Assembly: GCF_005503555.1 (NCBI RefSeq) | Contig: NZ_SCNG01000005.1 | Span: 124,001 to 188,000 of the forward strand | Direction: 5' to 3' | DNA from: Rudaea sp. 3F27F6 | GTDB taxonomy: Bacteria; Pseudomonadota; Gammaproteobacteria; Xanthomonadales; Rhodanobacteraceae | Length of the DNA stretch: 64,000 bases | Shown: in pieces, positions 21,289-31,035 of the stretch | How positions within the stretch are numbered: the stretch's first letter is position 1 | How the letters are laid out: each line of letters begins with the position of its first letter | The notes under the pieces: model-generated | Told to the model about the DNA's origin: nothing | Databases searched by the model: none | The model's input: the letters and a program-made list of their open reading frames with translations, nothing else | Translations under genes and position numbers: made by a program

Positions 21289-22092
21289 TTCGGCGAGCGC
21301 GGCCGGCACGATTGGATTCTTGAAGAAACTGCCCGCGTTGCCCGTCGTCGCCGGATCGGGCAATTTGCGCGTGCGCACACGTGAGATCGCGTGCGCGACG
21401 GCGCGCGCATCGGGCACATCGACGCCCATCGCGGCGAGTTCTTCGCGCACGCCGTCGTAGTCGAGGCGCAGTTCGCGCTCGCGCGGCAGGAGAAAATCCA
21501 CGGCGGTGATCAGATAACGGCCGCTCTCGCGCTTGAACAGCGAGTCGCGGTAGCCGAACGCACATGCGGCGCGGTCGAGGTGCACGATCATCCGCGTGCG
21601 ACGATCGAACGCTTGCACGGCATGCACGAACTCGCCGACTTCGACGCCGTAGGCACCGATGTTCTGGATCGGTGCCGCGCCGACGCTGCCGGGGATCAGG
21701 GCGAGGTTTTCCAGGCCCTTCAATCCGTGCGCCAGAGTCCAGTGCACGAAATCGTCCCAGGTTTCGCCCGCGGCCGCGCGCACCAGCGCGGCGTCGCCCG
21801 GTGCACCGGCGACGTGTTGCTCGACGATGTCGAGGCCGCGCGTGCGCAGCGCGAGCACGATGCCGGGCCAGTCGCGCGTGAACAGCACATTGCTGCCGCC
21901 GCCGAGAATCAGCACCTCGCGCCGCTGCGCCGCGGCCGCATCGAGCAGGGCGGGCACGGCATCGAATTCGTGGATGTCGATCAAGGTCGCGGCGCGCGCG
22001 GGCACGCGGAACGTAGCGCGGTCGAGCAGCGACGCGTTGTCGTGGACCGTATAGCCGAAGTTCGTGGGCAGAGAAGCGGGGCTGTCGTTCAT
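21025..22092 (-). CDS. murB: UDP-N-acetylenolpyruvoylglucosamine reductase
   Basis: 355 residues. FAD-binding domain with [20 protein letters not shown], and the substrate-side motif [27 protein letters not shown]. Late features are YRDSLFKRE and NAGSFFKNP, carrying the catalytic Ser, and a [12 protein letters not shown]-terminal helix. Type I MurB layout. It reduces UDP-GlcNAc-enolpyruvate to UDP-MurNAc with NADPH in the cytoplasm. Its ATG overlaps the pyrD stop (ATGA), so the two are translationally coupled. Confidence 0.95.
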   Translation of the reverse strand: MNDSPASLPTNFGYTVHDNASLLDRATFRVPARAATLIDIHEFDAVPALLDAAAAQRREVLILGGGSNVLFTRDWPGIVLALRTRGLDIVEQHVAGAPGDAALVRAAAGETWDDFVHWTLAHGLKGLENLALIPGSVGAAPIQNIGAYGVEVGEFVHAVQAFDRRTRMIVHLDRAACAFGYRDSLFKRESGRYLITAVDFLLPRERELRLDYDGVREELAAMGVDVPDARAVAHAISRVRTRKLPDPATTGNAGSFFKNPIVPAALAESLKREHARLPVWPTADGQAKLSAAWLIEACGLKGVRDGDAGVSDQHALVLINYGSAGGAQIWALAQRIRQTVFERYGVALEPEPLVV

Positions 22093-23123
22093 GCCGTGCT
22101 CTTGCCGCCATGCGCGCGCAGCGCGTCGACGCAATCGCCGATCAGTGCGGGTCCGCGGTAGACCAGGCCCGAATAGAACTGCACGAGGCTGGCGCCCGCG
22201 GCGAACTTCTCCGCGGCATCGCCGCCGCGCGTGATGCCGCCGACGCCGACCAGCGGAATCGCGCCGCCGAGGCGCTGCGCCATGCCGCGCAGTACGGCGG
22301 TCGCCTTCGCCAGCAGCGGCCGGCCCGACAGTCCGCCGGTTTCCTCGGCATGGCGCGCGCCCGCGACTGCGTCGCGCGCGATCGTCGTGTTTGTGCAGAT
22401 CAGGCCGTCGATCTTCGCGGCAAGCAGGACTGCAGCGATACCGTCGAGTTCGGCCGCGGAGAGATCGGGTGCGATCTTGAGCAGCATCGGCTTGCGTGCG
22501 CCGTGCTGTGCGGCGAGCTGTTCCTGGCGCTCGCGCAGGGTGCCGACGAAGCGCTTGAGCGTCTCTTCTTCTTGCAGATCGCGCAGACCCTGCGTGTTCG
22601 GCGAAGAGATGTTGACCGTCACGTAGCTCGCGCGCGCATAGACGCGTTCGAGGCAATGCAGATAGTCGTCGACTGCGTTCTCGTTCGGCGTGTCCTTGTT
22701 CTTGCCGATATTGATGCCGAGCACGCCGCTGAACTTCGCCCGTTCGACGTTGCGCACGAGCGCATCGACGCCGCCGTTGTTGAAGCCGAGGCGGTTGATC
22801 ACGGCTTCGTGTTCGGGCAGGCGGAACATGCGCGGCTTCGGATTGCCGGCCTGCGCGCGCGGCGTGGTCGTGCCGACTTCGACGAAGCCGAAGCCGAGCG
22901 CGGCGAGCGCGTCGACGTAGGCGCCGTTCTTGTCGAGCCCCGCGGCAAGCCCGACCGGATTGACGAAGTCGATGCCGAACACGCGCACCGGCAGCGCCTT
23001 GGGCTTCAATGCGAGCAGTGGGTTGAGACCGGTGCGGTAGGCGGCCTCGATCGAGGTCAGCGCAAGCTCGTGCGCGCGCTCGGCGTCGAGGCAGAACAGG
23101 AAGGGGCGGGCGAGGGCGTACAA
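22089..23123 (-). CDS. pyrD: Dihydroorotate dehydrogenase, quinone-dependent (class 2)
   Basis: 344 residues starting at a TTG (23121-23123) preceded by CAGG. It begins [22 protein letters not shown], the amphipathic N-terminal membrane-association helices of class 2 enzymes. FMN-site motifs: [69 protein letters not shown] (catalytic Ser of class 2), LICTNTT, and IPLVGVGGI. Oxidises dihydroorotate to orotate, passing electrons to quinone. Overlaps murB downstream by 4 bases. Confidence 0.95.
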   Translation of the reverse strand: MYALARPFLFCLDAERAHELALTSIEAAYRTGLNPLLALKPKALPVRVFGIDFVNPVGLAAGLDKNGAYVDALAALGFGFVEVGTTTPRAQAGNPKPRMFRLPEHEAVINRLGFNNGGVDALVRNVERAKFSGVLGINIGKNKDTPNENAVDDYLHCLERVYARASYVTVNISSPNTQGLRDLQEEETLKRFVGTLRERQEQLAAQHGARKPMLLKIAPDLSAAELDGIAAVLLAAKIDGLICTNTTIARDAVAGARHAEETGGLSGRPLLAKATAVLRGMAQRLGGAIPLVGVGGITRGGDAAEKFAAGASLVQFYSGLVYRGPALIGDCVDALRAHGGKSTA

Positions 23124-23144
23124 GACTTGCCTGGATCGTTGGGG

Positions 23145-23342
23145 TTATTTGGACGACAGGCGCGTCTGCCGCGCGCTGCGCTTTTCGGCGATTTCGACCA
23201 TCGTCTCGATGCGGATCAGGCGCTTGTCGATCTCGTTGGCGGCGTTGGCGAGCTTGTCGACGTTCTTCGCCAGGCGGTCGAGGTCGTCGCGCATGCGCAG
23301 CACGTCCTTGAGCACTTTCACCGCGTCGAGCAGAGCGCCCAT
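23145..23342 (-). CDS. Small coiled-coil protein paired with an RHH protein
   Basis: 65 residues from the ATG at 23340-23342, which overlaps the stop of the upstream gene (TGATG). The whole chain is heptad-like (LLDAVKVLKDVLRMRDDLDRL, then LANAANEIDKRL). No enzymatic motif. The one-base overlap and small size suggest the two products act together, in the manner of a DNA-binding protein and a helical partner. A toxin-antitoxin function is possible but unsupported by a recognised toxin fold. Confidence 0.65.
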   Translation of the reverse strand: MGALLDAVKVLKDVLRMRDDLDRLAKNVDKLANAANEIDKRLIRIETMVEIAEKRSARQTRLSSK

Positions 23343-23626
23343 CAGTTCGCTTTGGACGGCTTGGCCTGGCGGCCGGCGATACTCGCGAGCGCGCGTTCCA
23401 CCGAGGCGTTGGCCGCGCGCACGCTGCGCCGCATGGCCGGCAGAGCTTCGCGCAGTTCGGCGGTCAGGGCGACGAGTTCCCGCGGATCGTCGATCGTGTT
23501 GATGCCGTAGGCGCGCACGGCCTCGCGCATAAGTTCGCTCATATTCATGCCGCGTTCTTTGGCGAGGTTGCGGTAATGGCGTTTGTCTTCGGGCGAGACG
23601 AGCAGGGTGAGGCGTTGTGTTTTCAT
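23342..23626 (-). CDS. Ribbon-helix-helix DNA-binding protein
   Basis: 94 residues from the ATG at 23624-23626. The N-terminal 45 residues have the RHH pattern: strand MKTQRLTLLVSPEDKRHYRNLAKERGMNMSELMREAVRAY (strand, helix A, turn, helix B). The rest is a helical tail (ALPAMRRSVRAANASVERAL) suited to oligomerisation. Upstream DNA contains short AT-rich inverted repeats (ACACATGATAATGTCATGTGC, about 23678-23698) that could be its operator; this is inferred. Confidence 0.75.
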   Translation of the reverse strand: MKTQRLTLLVSPEDKRHYRNLAKERGMNMSELMREAVRAYGINTIDDPRELVALTAELREALPAMRRSVRAANASVERALASIAGRQAKPSKAN

Positions 23627-23734
23627 GGCGGTATTTCGATCCCGCGATCGGTGCGACCGCGAACATGCAAATCCTAGACACATGATAATGTCATGTGCAT
23701 GTCCATTCAATGTTCCGCCACGGGCCCTGCGCCG

Positions 23735-24025
23735 TCAGTGCATGTGCGCGGCTAACCAGGCGATGCCGCCGAACAAGGCCATCAGTACCCAGGCCACGAA
23801 CCCGAAGACCGCGAGATTCAGGTAGCCCAGGATCAGCCCGACGAGGGCGAGTCCGTCGCCCTGCAGCGCGCCCGGCGGCGCGCGGCGGATTTCGCCGCGT
23901 GCGACGTGGCCGCAGACGATGGCGATGATCGCGCCGAAGAACGGAATGCCTAGCCAGCTCAGAATGCCGAAGATCAGGCTCATGATCGCGCTGACGCTGG
24001 TCGTGCCTTGGATCGGGGTGCTCAT
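23735..24025 (-). CDS. DUF4190 domain small membrane protein
   Basis: 96 residues from the ATG at 24023-24025, preceded by GGAGGGCGAT. Two hydrophobic helices flank a short basic loop: ILSWLGIPFFGAIIAIVCGHVARGEIRR and GLALVGLILGYLNLAVFGFVAWVLMALFGG. The CGHVARGEIRR turn is the DUF4190 hallmark. Function unknown; family members are inner-membrane proteins in many bacteria. Confidence 0.8.
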   Translation of the reverse strand: MSTPIQGTTSVSAIMSLIFGILSWLGIPFFGAIIAIVCGHVARGEIRRAPPGALQGDGLALVGLILGYLNLAVFGFVAWVLMALFGGIAWLAAHMH

Positions 24026-24123
24026 ATCGCCCTCCAGGGTGGTCGTGGCGGAATCATACTGAAGGCGCATTCGCGACGCCTGTCCCGATGGTAATGCGCC
24101 GCGGTCGGACTATGATGGCGGCC

Positions 24124-24351
24124 ATGAGCACGATTCTTCTCGAGTCCACGCTGACCTGCCCCGAGTGCGGACGCAAGCATACGGAGACGATGCCGACCGA
24201 CGCCTGCCAGTGGTTCTACGACTGCACGCACTGCGGCGCCTTGCTGAAACCGAAGGCCGGCGATTGCTGCGTGTTCTGCTCCTACGGCGACCTGCCTTGC
24301 CCACCTATACAGGCCGAAGGCAAAGGCGGCGGTTGTTGCGCGGCGCATTGA
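24124..24351 (+). CDS. GDCCVFCSYGD family Cys-rich protein
   Basis: 75 residues, ten cysteines. Motifs: CPECGRKH, CTHCG, GDCCVFCSYGDLPCPP and a terminal CC. The family is named after the GDCCVFCSYG(D/T) segment and is often next to heavy-metal resistance genes; here the copper regulator and ATPase follow 190 bp downstream on the same strand. It is a plausible metal-binding or metal-buffering protein. Whether it belongs to the copper transcription unit is unclear because a separate promoter precedes the regulator. Confidence 0.8.
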   Translation: MSTILLESTLTCPECGRKHTETMPTDACQWFYDCTHCGALLKPKAGDCCVFCSYGDLPCPPIQAEGKGGGCCAAH

Positions 24352-24487
24352 TTCCGCACGATAGCCGGTAGGAAACGGCGCCCGGAGTTCTTTGCCTTCT
24401 TCGCGTCTTCACGCGGTCGCGTGAGACAGTTTCAGTTTGCGCTTCGAGACGAAACCGGCCGCGGTTCTGGCTGAAATAGCTCGACTC

Positions 24488-24519
24488 TTGACTCTGGACC
24501 GTGATCCAGACTCTAGACT
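24488..24519 (+). promoter_or_regulatory. MerR-type promoter with 20-bp spacer and operator dyad
   Basis: TTGACT at 24488-24493 and TAGACT at 24514-24519 are separated by 20 bp. Inside the spacer sits the dyad TCTGGA-N6-TCCAGA (24493-24510). The over-long spacer holding the dyad is the known arrangement for MerR/CueR activation by DNA twisting. It precedes the regulator and copA. Confidence 0.8.
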
Positions 24520-24540
24520 TTGCGTCCAGGAGGATTTCCC

Positions 24541-24945
24541 ATGTCGAATCTCAGTATCGGCCAATTGGCCCAGCGCACCGGCGTCGCCATCGACACCGTG
24601 CGCTACTACGAACGCAACGGGCTGCTGCAACCCGCCGGACGACTCGCTTCGGGCTATCGCCGCTATGGCGACGCGGAGTTGAAGCGGTTGCGTTTCATCC
24701 GCCGCGCCAAGGCGCTCGGCTTCAGCCTCGAAGACGTGCGCGCGCTGCTGACGCTCAGCGAGGAACGCAACGTCGCCAAGGTCAAACGCGCGGCGCAGGC
24801 CAAGCTCGCCGACATCGAAGCGCGCATCGCCGAACTCGAACGCGTGCGCGGCGGCTTGCGCACGCTGATCGCGGCCTGCCCGGGCCACGGGCGCGCCGAA
24901 GCCTGCCCGATCCTCAACGCACTGACCGACGAGGAGACGCACTGA
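24541..24945 (+). CDS. MerR family copper-responsive regulator (CueR-like)
   Basis: 134 residues, with AGGAGG upstream. Winged helix N-terminus: [25 protein letters not shown] and [32 protein letters not shown]. Long dimerisation helix 80-115. The metal loop [14 protein letters not shown] supplies two cysteines eight residues apart, as in CueR-like Cu(I)/Ag(I) sensors. Its own promoter carries the dyad described at 24488-24519, so it probably autoregulates and drives copA. Its stop overlaps the copA start (TGATG). Confidence 0.88.
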   Translation: MSNLSIGQLAQRTGVAIDTVRYYERNGLLQPAGRLASGYRRYGDAELKRLRFIRRAKALGFSLEDVRALLTLSEERNVAKVKRAAQAKLADIEARIAELERVRGGLRTLIAACPGHGRAEACPILNALTDEETH

Positions 24946-27386
24946 TGTCCACGTCGAATCAAGAACATCACAAACACGATCACTCTATGCACGGCCACGA
25001 ACATCGCGCGCACGACCACGCGGGCAAGGAGATGCCGGTGAAGGCGAGTTGCTGCAGTACGTCCAAACCTGCGCATTGCGATTCGCCCGCGCCGATAGAC
25101 ACGTCTGCAGCGGCGATCGATCCGGTCTGTGGAATGACGGTGAAGCCGGGCACGCCGCATCGCGCTGAACATGCGGGGCAGGAGTATCTGTTCTGCTCGG
25201 CCGGCTGCCGCACGAAGTTTCTCGGCAATCCGGCGCACTATCTTGCGCCGAAAAAACCGGCCATAGCCGCGGCGCCAGCCGTTGCGGGCGCGAAATACAC
25301 CTGTCCGATGCATCCGGAAATCGTGCGCGACGCCCCCGGCACCTGCCCGATCTGCGGCATGGCGCTGGAGCCGATGATGCCGAGCCTCGACGACGGCGAG
25401 AATCCCGAGCTGACCGATTTTCGCCGCCGCTTTCTGCTGACCTTGCCGCTGTCGCTCGCGGTGTTTGCGCTGGCGATGTTCGGCCATGCTTTCTCCGATT
25501 TGTCGACGGCCGCACGCACGTGGCTCGAACTCGTGCTGGCCGTGCCCGTCGTGTTCTGGGCCGGCTGGCCGTTTCTCGAACGCTGGGCGCAGTCGATCGC
25601 CAACCGCAGCCCGAACATGTGGACCCTGATCGGCACGGGCGTGCTCGCCGCGTTCGGCTACAGCGTTGTCGCGACCGTGGCGCCGCAGGTCTTCCCGGAT
25701 TCGCTTCGCGAACATGGGCGCATCGGCGTCTACTTCGAGGCGGCCGCCGTGATCGTCTCGCTGACCTTGCTCGGGCAGATTCTCGAATTGCGCGCACGCT
25801 CGAGCACCTCGGCTGCGATCAAGTCTCTGCTCGGGCTCGCGCCGAAAACCGCGCGCCGCCTGCGCGATGACGGCAACGAAGACGACGTGCCGCTCGATGA
25901 AGTGCGCGTCGGCGACCGCCTGCGCGTGCGGCCCGGCGAGAAGGTACCGGTCGATGCGGTCGTGCTCGAAGGACGTTCGAGCGTGGACGAATCGATGCTG
26001 ACCGGAGAACCCATGCCGGTCGAAAAGAACGTTGGCGACAAAGTGATCGGCGCGACACTCAACGGCACCGGCAGCCTCGTGGTTCGCGCGGAAAAGATCG
26101 GCGCGGAAACCGCGCTCGCGCAGATCGTCGGCCTCGTCGCGCAGGCGCAGCGCACGCGCGCGCCGATGCAGAGACTGGCCGACAAGGTCAGCGTCTGGTT
26201 CGTGCTCGGCGTGCTTGCCGTCGCGGTCGCGGCGTTCTTGGTCTGGGGCTTGTTCGGCCCCGAGCCGTCATGGACTTACGCGATCGTCAACGCGGTCGCC
26301 GTGCTGATCATCGCCTGTCCGTGTGCGCTTGGCCTCGCCACGCCGATGACGGTCATGGTCGCGAGCGGACGCGCCGCGCATGCCGGTGTGCTGTTCCGCG
26401 ACGCCGAGGCGATCGAACGCCTGCGCACGATCGATACGCTGATCGTCGACAAGACCGGCACGTTGACCGAGGGTAAGCCGGCGTTCGGCGAGGTCGTTGC
26501 TGCGGCGGGCGCGGAGGCCGACGAAGTGCTGCGTCTTGCGGCCAGCCTAGACCTCGGCAGCGAGCATCCGCTCGCCGCCGCGATCGTTGCCGAAGCGCGG
26601 CGACGCAACTTGCCGCTCGATGCGGCAGCCGACTTCTCGTCGGCGACCGGCAGCGGCGTGCGCGGCCGCATCCGCATGCAGCAGGTGGCGCTCGGCAACG
26701 CGGCGCTGATGAAGGAAGTCGGTGCCGATGTCGGTGCGGTCGGCGCCGATGCCGAACGTCTGCGCAAGCAAGGTGCCAGCGTGGTCTTTCTCGCCGCCGA
26801 CGGCCGTGCGCTCGGCTTGATCGCGGTCAGCGATCCGATCAAGGACTCGACACCCGAGGCCGTCGCCGCGCTGCACGCGGCCGGCCTGCGCATCGTCATG
26901 GCGAGCGGCGACAGCGTGACCACGGCGCAGGCTGTGGCCGCGCGCCTCGGCCTCGACGAAGTGCACGGTGGAATGCGTCCGCAGGACAAGGCCGCGCTCG
27001 TCGCCACGCTCAAGGCGCAGGGCCGCCGCGTGGCGATGGCCGGCGACGGCATCAACGACGCGCCCGCGCTTGCTGCCGCCGACGTCGGCATCGCCATGGG
27101 CACCGGCACGGACGTTGCCATGTCGAGCGCGCAAGTGACCCTGGTCAAGGGCGATTTGCGCGGCGTCGCGCGTGCGATTGCGATCTCGCAGGGCGCGGTC
27201 GCGAATATGCGCCAGAACCTCGGCCTAGCTTTTATCTACAACGCGCTCGGCGTGCCGCTCGCGGCGGGCGTGCTGTATCCGTTCACCGGCCTGCTGCTGA
27301 GTCCGATGGTCGCCGCACTGGCGATGAGCCTGTCGTCGGTCTCGGTAATCGCCAATGCGCTGCGCCTGCGCACGGCGCGGGCGTGA
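24945..27386 (+). CDS. copA: Copper-translocating P1B-type ATPase
   Basis: 813 residues. The His-rich N-terminus ([18 protein letters not shown]) is followed by a YHS domain (DPVCGMTV, about 59-105) and a heavy-metal-binding domain (YTCPMHPEI...[10 protein letters not shown], about 118-144), in place of the usual ferredoxin-like CxxC domains. Membrane part with the transport motif CPC in [12 protein letters not shown] (about 456). Actuator TGEPMPV, phosphorylation DKTGTLTEG (about 501), SEHPLAAAI with the HP motif, and [10 protein letters not shown] hinge (about 702). Exports Cu(I) across the inner membrane using ATP. Translationally coupled to its regulator. Confidence 0.95.
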   Translation: MSTSNQEHHKHDHSMHGHEHRAHDHAGKEMPVKASCCSTSKPAHCDSPAPIDTSAAAIDPVCGMTVKPGTPHRAEHAGQEYLFCSAGCRTKFLGNPAHYLAPKKPAIAAAPAVAGAKYTCPMHPEIVRDAPGTCPICGMALEPMMPSLDDGENPELTDFRRRFLLTLPLSLAVFALAMFGHAFSDLSTAARTWLELVLAVPVVFWAGWPFLERWAQSIANRSPNMWTLIGTGVLAAFGYSVVATVAPQVFPDSLREHGRIGVYFEAAAVIVSLTLLGQILELRARSSTSAAIKSLLGLAPKTARRLRDDGNEDDVPLDEVRVGDRLRVRPGEKVPVDAVVLEGRSSVDESMLTGEPMPVEKNVGDKVIGATLNGTGSLVVRAEKIGAETALAQIVGLVAQAQRTRAPMQRLADKVSVWFVLGVLAVAVAAFLVWGLFGPEPSWTYAIVNAVAVLIIACPCALGLATPMTVMVASGRAAHAGVLFRDAEAIERLRTIDTLIVDKTGTLTEGKPAFGEVVAAAGAEADEVLRLAASLDLGSEHPLAAAIVAEARRRNLPLDAAADFSSATGSGVRGRIRMQQVALGNAALMKEVGADVGAVGADAERLRKQGASVVFLAADGRALGLIAVSDPIKDSTPEAVAALHAAGLRIVMASGDSVTTAQAVAARLGLDEVHGGMRPQDKAALVATLKAQGRRVAMAGDGINDAPALAAADVGIAMGTGTDVAMSSAQVTLVKGDLRGVARAIAISQGAVANMRQNLGLAFIYNALGVPLAAGVLYPFTGLLLSPMVAALAMSLSSVSVIANALRLRTARA

Positions 27387-27387
27387 C

Positions 27388-28017
27388 TCAGTCGGCGCCG
27401 CGGCGGCGCAGCAAGGCGTAGGCGAACGACTGCGGCGCGCCCCAGGGCGTCGCGTGGGTTTCGCGCGCTTCGTCGATCAACTCGAAATCCGCGCCGAGCA
27501 GCGCGGCAATGTCGGCGGGATCGCGGCGCGCGACGGTCAGGCCGCTGCATTTCTCCGGGCCGTCGCTGGCGAAGCCGCCGATCACCGCATGGCCGCCTGG
27601 GCGCAGTGCGGCGGCGGCAGATCGCGCATACGCCTGTGCTGCGGATGAGTCGGTGAGAAAGTGCAGCACCGCGCGATCGTGCCAAATGTCGAAACCCGCC
27701 GGCGGCAATTCAGCGTTGGTGATATCGGCGACGCGCCAGTCGATCTGCGCCGCGCGATCTCCGAGCCGCTGCTGTGCGGCACGCAGCGCTTCGGCGGACA
27801 GATCGAGCACGGCAATCCGCGCGACGCCGCGGTCGAGCAGATCGTCGACCAGGGTCGACGCGCCGCCGCCGATATCGATCACGCGGCTCTGCACATTCAG
27901 CCCGGCGCGTTCGAGCAGGCGCAGCGAGACGTCGAGATGCGGACGGAACCAGCTTACTGCTTGCGAGTCCTTGTCGCGGTATACATTTTCCCAGTGGTCT
28001 TGCGCGTTGGTCGTCAT
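27388..28017 (-). CDS. Class I SAM-dependent methyltransferase
   Basis: 209 residues from the ATG at 28015-28017. Starts with DHWENVYRDKDSQAVSWFRPHLDVSL, typical of a small methyltransferase clade. Motif I VIDIGGGASTLVDDLL, post-motif acidic residue in IAVLDLSAEAL, motif II DWRVADIT, and HDRAVLHFLTD. The C-terminal half carries RRDPADIAALLGADFELIDEARETHATPWGAPQSFAYALLRR. Substrate unknown; relatives include thiol or metalloid methyltransferases. Ends one base past copA, convergent with it. Confidence 0.85.
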   Translation of the reverse strand: MTTNAQDHWENVYRDKDSQAVSWFRPHLDVSLRLLERAGLNVQSRVIDIGGGASTLVDDLLDRGVARIAVLDLSAEALRAAQQRLGDRAAQIDWRVADITNAELPPAGFDIWHDRAVLHFLTDSSAAQAYARSAAAALRPGGHAVIGGFASDGPEKCSGLTVARRDPADIAALLGADFELIDEARETHATPWGAPQSFAYALLRRRGAD

Positions 28018-28206
28018 GGGTGTGCGTGGCGGTGATGCAGGTCGGGGAGGTGCGCGTGCGTGCGCGCGAGCTGGGCGTGGATGGCGGAGTGCCAGCGCAA
28101 AACACCAGCGCCGCGACGAGGGCGGCCGCAATGGTGTTGCGGGCGTCCATGCACTAACGATACGCGCAGTTACCCGATAACCACAATCGAGGCAGGCATC
28201 AGCTTT

Positions 28207-28338
28207 CCTTCTCCCATCGGGAGAAGGTGGCGCGGCAGCGCCGGATGAGGGAAGAGCGTGTCATTTCCTCAGTCCGTTGCATCGTGCGAGGTTCTGCCCT
28301 CATCCGCCCTTCGGGCACCTTCTCCCGAGGGGAGAAGG
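28207..28338. repeat. 132-bp inverted pair of two-hairpin repeats (endonuclease-less element)
   Basis: Two copies of one repeat face each other. Each has a 21-bp palindrome (CCTTCTCCC, three bases, GGGAGAAGG), a TG, a second hairpin, then GGATGAGGG. Left copy: palindrome 28207-28227, second hairpin GGCGC-GGCA-GCGCC, motif 28243-28251. Right copy reads on the other strand: palindrome 28318-28338, second hairpin 28306-28316 (GCCC-GAA-GGGC), motif 28297-28305. The palindromes face outward, as in the endonuclease element at 34264-34790. It looks like a MITE-type derivative. Confidence 0.8.
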
Positions 28339-28376
28339 GAAGGCAGAGGCAGCTATCGAGTTCGGGTGCTAGCTTC

Positions 28377-28397
28377 TCTTCTCCCATTAGGAGAAGG
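28377..28397. repeat. Solo copy of the 21-bp palindrome
   Basis: A near copy of the outer palindrome (TCTTCTCCC, three bases, AGGAGAAGG) without second hairpin or GGATGAGGG. It lies 38 bp from the inverted pair and may be a decayed end. Confidence 0.6.
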
Positions 28398-28451
28398 GAA
28401 GAAAAAGCAGTTACGGATCGAGCTTGATGCCCGGCGCAGGAAAGATCTTTT

Positions 28452-28537
28452 GACACGGATCAACGCGGATGAACACGGACAAAGCAAGAAAAATGCTCTA
28501 TCCGTGCCAATCCGCGTTTTTTGTTTTGATCCGTGTC
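28452..28537. repeat. Nested imperfect palindrome (three arm pairs)
   Basis: Outer arms GACACGGATCA (28452-28462) and TGATCCGTGTC (28527-28537), middle arms AACGCGGAT and ATCCGCGTT (28510-28518), inner CACGGA and TCCGTG (28501-28506). Repeats with ATCCGTG/ATCCGCG wording occur between genes in many bacterial genomes. With 28207-28397 it fills the gene-free gap before amaB. No coding potential seen. Confidence 0.6.
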
Positions 28538-28580
28538 AATCCGTGGTAAATGCTTTTCCTAGCACCTCTGCACTGCAACG

Positions 28581-30116
28581 TTACAGATCGAACTTGATAC
28601 CCTGCGCGAGCGGCAGCGCGTCGGAGTAGTTGACCGTGTTGGTCTGACGACGCATGTACGCCTTCCACGCATCCGAGCCCGATTCGCGGCCGCCGCCGGT
28701 TTCCTTCTCGCCGCCGAATGCGCCGCCGATTTCGGCGCCCGAGGTGCCGATGTTGACGTTGGCGATGCCGCAGTCGGAGCCGGCCGCGGACAGATACCTT
28801 TCCGCCGTCTGCATGTCGCGCGTGAAGATCGAGCTCGACAAGCCCTGCGGCACGCCGTTCTGCAGATCGATCGCCTCTTCGAGCGAGTCGAACTGCATCG
28901 CGTAGAGGATCGGAGCGAAGGTTTCGGTCTGCACGACGGCATCCGCGTTCTTCACGCCGCTGACGATGGTCGGCAGGACGAAGTTGCCGGCGCGGTCGCT
29001 CAGCGCAGCACCACCGGTTTCGATCTTGCCGCCTGCGGCCTTGGCCTTCTCGATCGCGCCGAGGAAGCCGTCAACCGCGGCCTTGCTGTTGAGCGGGCCC
29101 ATCAGCGTGGTCGCGAGCGTCGGATCGCCGATCTTCTTCTCGACCTGCTTGTACGCGGCGACGAGTTTGCCGACCACGTCGGCGAAGATCGACTTGTGGA
29201 TGAACACGCGGCGCGTCGTCGTGCAGCGCTGGCCGGCCGTGCCGACCGCGCCGAACACGATCGCCGGGATCGCCAACTTCAGATCGGCGCTCGCGTCGAC
29301 GATGATCGCGTTGTTGCCGCCGAGTTCAAGCAGCGAACGGCCCATGCGCCGTGCCACGCGTTCGCCGACCGTGCGGCCGACCGCGGTCGAGCCGGTGAAG
29401 CTGATCAGCGGGATGCGCTTGTCGTCGACGAAGGTCTGCGCGAGTTCCACGCCGGCGTCGTTGAACAGGAAGAACAGGTCGGGGAAACCGCCGGCCTTGA
29501 GTGCCTCGTTGCAGATCTTCATCGAAGCGATCGCCGAGAGCGGCGTCTTCGGCGACGGCTTCCAGATCGAGATATCGCCGCAGACGGCGGCGATGAACGA
29601 GTTCCACGCCCACACCGCGACCGGGAAGTTGAACGCCGAGATGATGCCGACGAGGCCGAGTGGATGCCATTGCTCGCTCATGCGGTGGCCGGGGCGCTCG
29701 CTGTGCATCGAATTGCCGTAGAGCATGCGCGACTGGCCGACGGCGAAGTCGGCGATGTCGATCATCTCTTGGACTTCACCGTCGCCTTCGGGCTTGATCT
29801 TGCCCATTTCGAGCGCGACGAGCGAACCGAGTGCGTCCTTGTGCTTGCGCAGTGCTTCGCCGCAGAGGCGGATCGCTTCGCCGCGCCTCGGCGCCGGCGT
29901 CGTGCGCCACTCGGCGAACGCGGCCTGGGCGCGCTGCACGATCGTTTCATAGTCGCTCGCCGACGCGGAATGCACGCGGCCGATCACCTCGTGCGTGCTC
30001 GGGTTGACCACTTCGAGCGTGCCGGCGTCGCTGGTCTTCGACCATTCGCCGTTGCCGAGGTAGGTGCCGGAGACGGTGCCGGTCAGGCCGAGCGCCGCGA
30101 GAATCTTGTCGGACAT
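28581..30116 (-). CDS. amaB: L-piperidine-6-carboxylate / alpha-aminoadipate semialdehyde dehydrogenase
   Basis: 511 residues from the ATG at 30114-30116. ALDH superfamily with the family-7 style: [37 protein letters not shown] (NAD-binding), [30 protein letters not shown], catalytic Cys in [16 protein letters not shown], and [34 protein letters not shown] at the end. Oxidises the semialdehyde made from lysine to alpha-aminoadipate with NAD. With gcdH (7454-8626) it marks aerobic lysine catabolism through aminoadipate and glutaryl-CoA. No lysine-specific regulator is adjacent. Confidence 0.92.
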   Translation of the reverse strand: MSDKILAALGLTGTVSGTYLGNGEWSKTSDAGTLEVVNPSTHEVIGRVHSASASDYETIVQRAQAAFAEWRTTPAPRRGEAIRLCGEALRKHKDALGSLVALEMGKIKPEGDGEVQEMIDIADFAVGQSRMLYGNSMHSERPGHRMSEQWHPLGLVGIISAFNFPVAVWAWNSFIAAVCGDISIWKPSPKTPLSAIASMKICNEALKAGGFPDLFFLFNDAGVELAQTFVDDKRIPLISFTGSTAVGRTVGERVARRMGRSLLELGGNNAIIVDASADLKLAIPAIVFGAVGTAGQRCTTTRRVFIHKSIFADVVGKLVAAYKQVEKKIGDPTLATTLMGPLNSKAAVDGFLGAIEKAKAAGGKIETGGAALSDRAGNFVLPTIVSGVKNADAVVQTETFAPILYAMQFDSLEEAIDLQNGVPQGLSSSIFTRDMQTAERYLSAAGSDCGIANVNIGTSGAEIGGAFGGEKETGGGRESGSDAWKAYMRRQTNTVNYSDALPLAQGIKFDL

Positions 30117-30537
30117 AGGTATTCCAGATTGGCTTGAAAAGACCGCCAATTATAAACCGGGAATTGGTACTTCCCGGGGCCGCGGCGTCAGAATCTGGTG
30201 GGGCCAATATCTTCTGCCAAGAAGCCGTGCTTGTTCGACCCCAGGAGAAAGGACCGAAAAGCCTCAGTGACGCAGAACGCGGAGAAGAGCCTCGACATTC
30301 GTGATTCTGTGTCTCCGTATTCTCGATGCTTCCGTCTTTTGCTTTTTTCTTCGCGCGCCGGCAAAGGAACCTGCACGATCGGAGCTTCGCGCCGTCGGCC
30401 AGAGAGGTTTATCGGTGAATTTTCCTTAATGCTGCGACGGAAACGAACGACTATCCGTCCGGTCTTGGCCTGTCGGCATTGAGGCACCGGGGTCGAAGCT
30501 GGAGTGAAGAGAACCGCATTCCCTTTGGAGTATTGCC
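30117..30537. other. Gene-free stretch between amaB and a secreted protein gene
   Basis: Holds no convincing gene. It includes the amaB leader and a segment with CAGTGACGCAGAACGCGGAG and GATTCTGTGTCTCCGTATTC (30267-30326), wording typical of dispersed intergenic repeats. The last 60 bp should hold the promoter of the gene at 30538. Confidence 0.5.
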
Positions 30538-31035
30538 ATGAAATACAGAGTTGCCAGCGTGGTCCGCAAAGCGCTTCTTCTTTCGGCGCTGCCGTTCTGC
30601 CTGATCGCTTCCGCTGCCTCGGCAGGGCCGATGGTGACGTATTCCGCCTATAGCGGAACCTATAGCGGCGTTCACGATTCCGGCGCGATGACGGTTTTTC
30701 TCGGGTCGAACGGTTCCGTCCTATGCAGGTTCAACAGCGGCAGCAGCGACTCTCCGCTGGCCAATCCGTTCGTGATGCCGGGCGTCTCCGCGAACGGCGC
30801 GACGCTCAACAACGGTTTTGCCGGCACGGCATTCAGTTGTGCGAGCCTCGCCGGGTCGGTGAATTTTGCCTATCAGCTTCCTCTGGTCGGCGTCGTCGGC
30901 ACGCAGCCTTTCCCGCCGATCTACGCCGCCGATTCAAAACCCGTGGCTTTCAGCGGCACCTGGTTCAACAGCCGCGGCGATCAGGGTAACTTCCAGGTGT
31001 CCTATTCGCCGAGTGCGGACGGTCAGAGCAACTGA
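30538..31035 (+). CDS. Small secreted hypothetical protein
   Basis: 165 residues with TTGGAG before the ATG. Signal peptide 1-29 (LLLSALPFCLIASAASA, cut before GPMV). The mature part is rich in Ser, Gly, Asn and aromatic residues, with two cysteines (LCRFNSG and FSCASL) that could form a disulfide, and ends NFQVSYSPSADGQSN. No family recognised. Probably periplasmic or extracellular. Confidence 0.75.
   Translation: MKYRVASVVRKALLLSALPFCLIASAASAGPMVTYSAYSGTYSGVHDSGAMTVFLGSNGSVLCRFNSGSSDSPLANPFVMPGVSANGATLNNGFAGTAFSCASLAGSVNFAYQLPLVGVVGTQPFPPIYAADSKPVAFSGTWFNSRGDQGNFQVSYSPSADGQSN

Noticed and set aside
28207-28397. CRISPR array
   Set aside because: The repeated units alternate in orientation, are only three in number and have no regular spacers.
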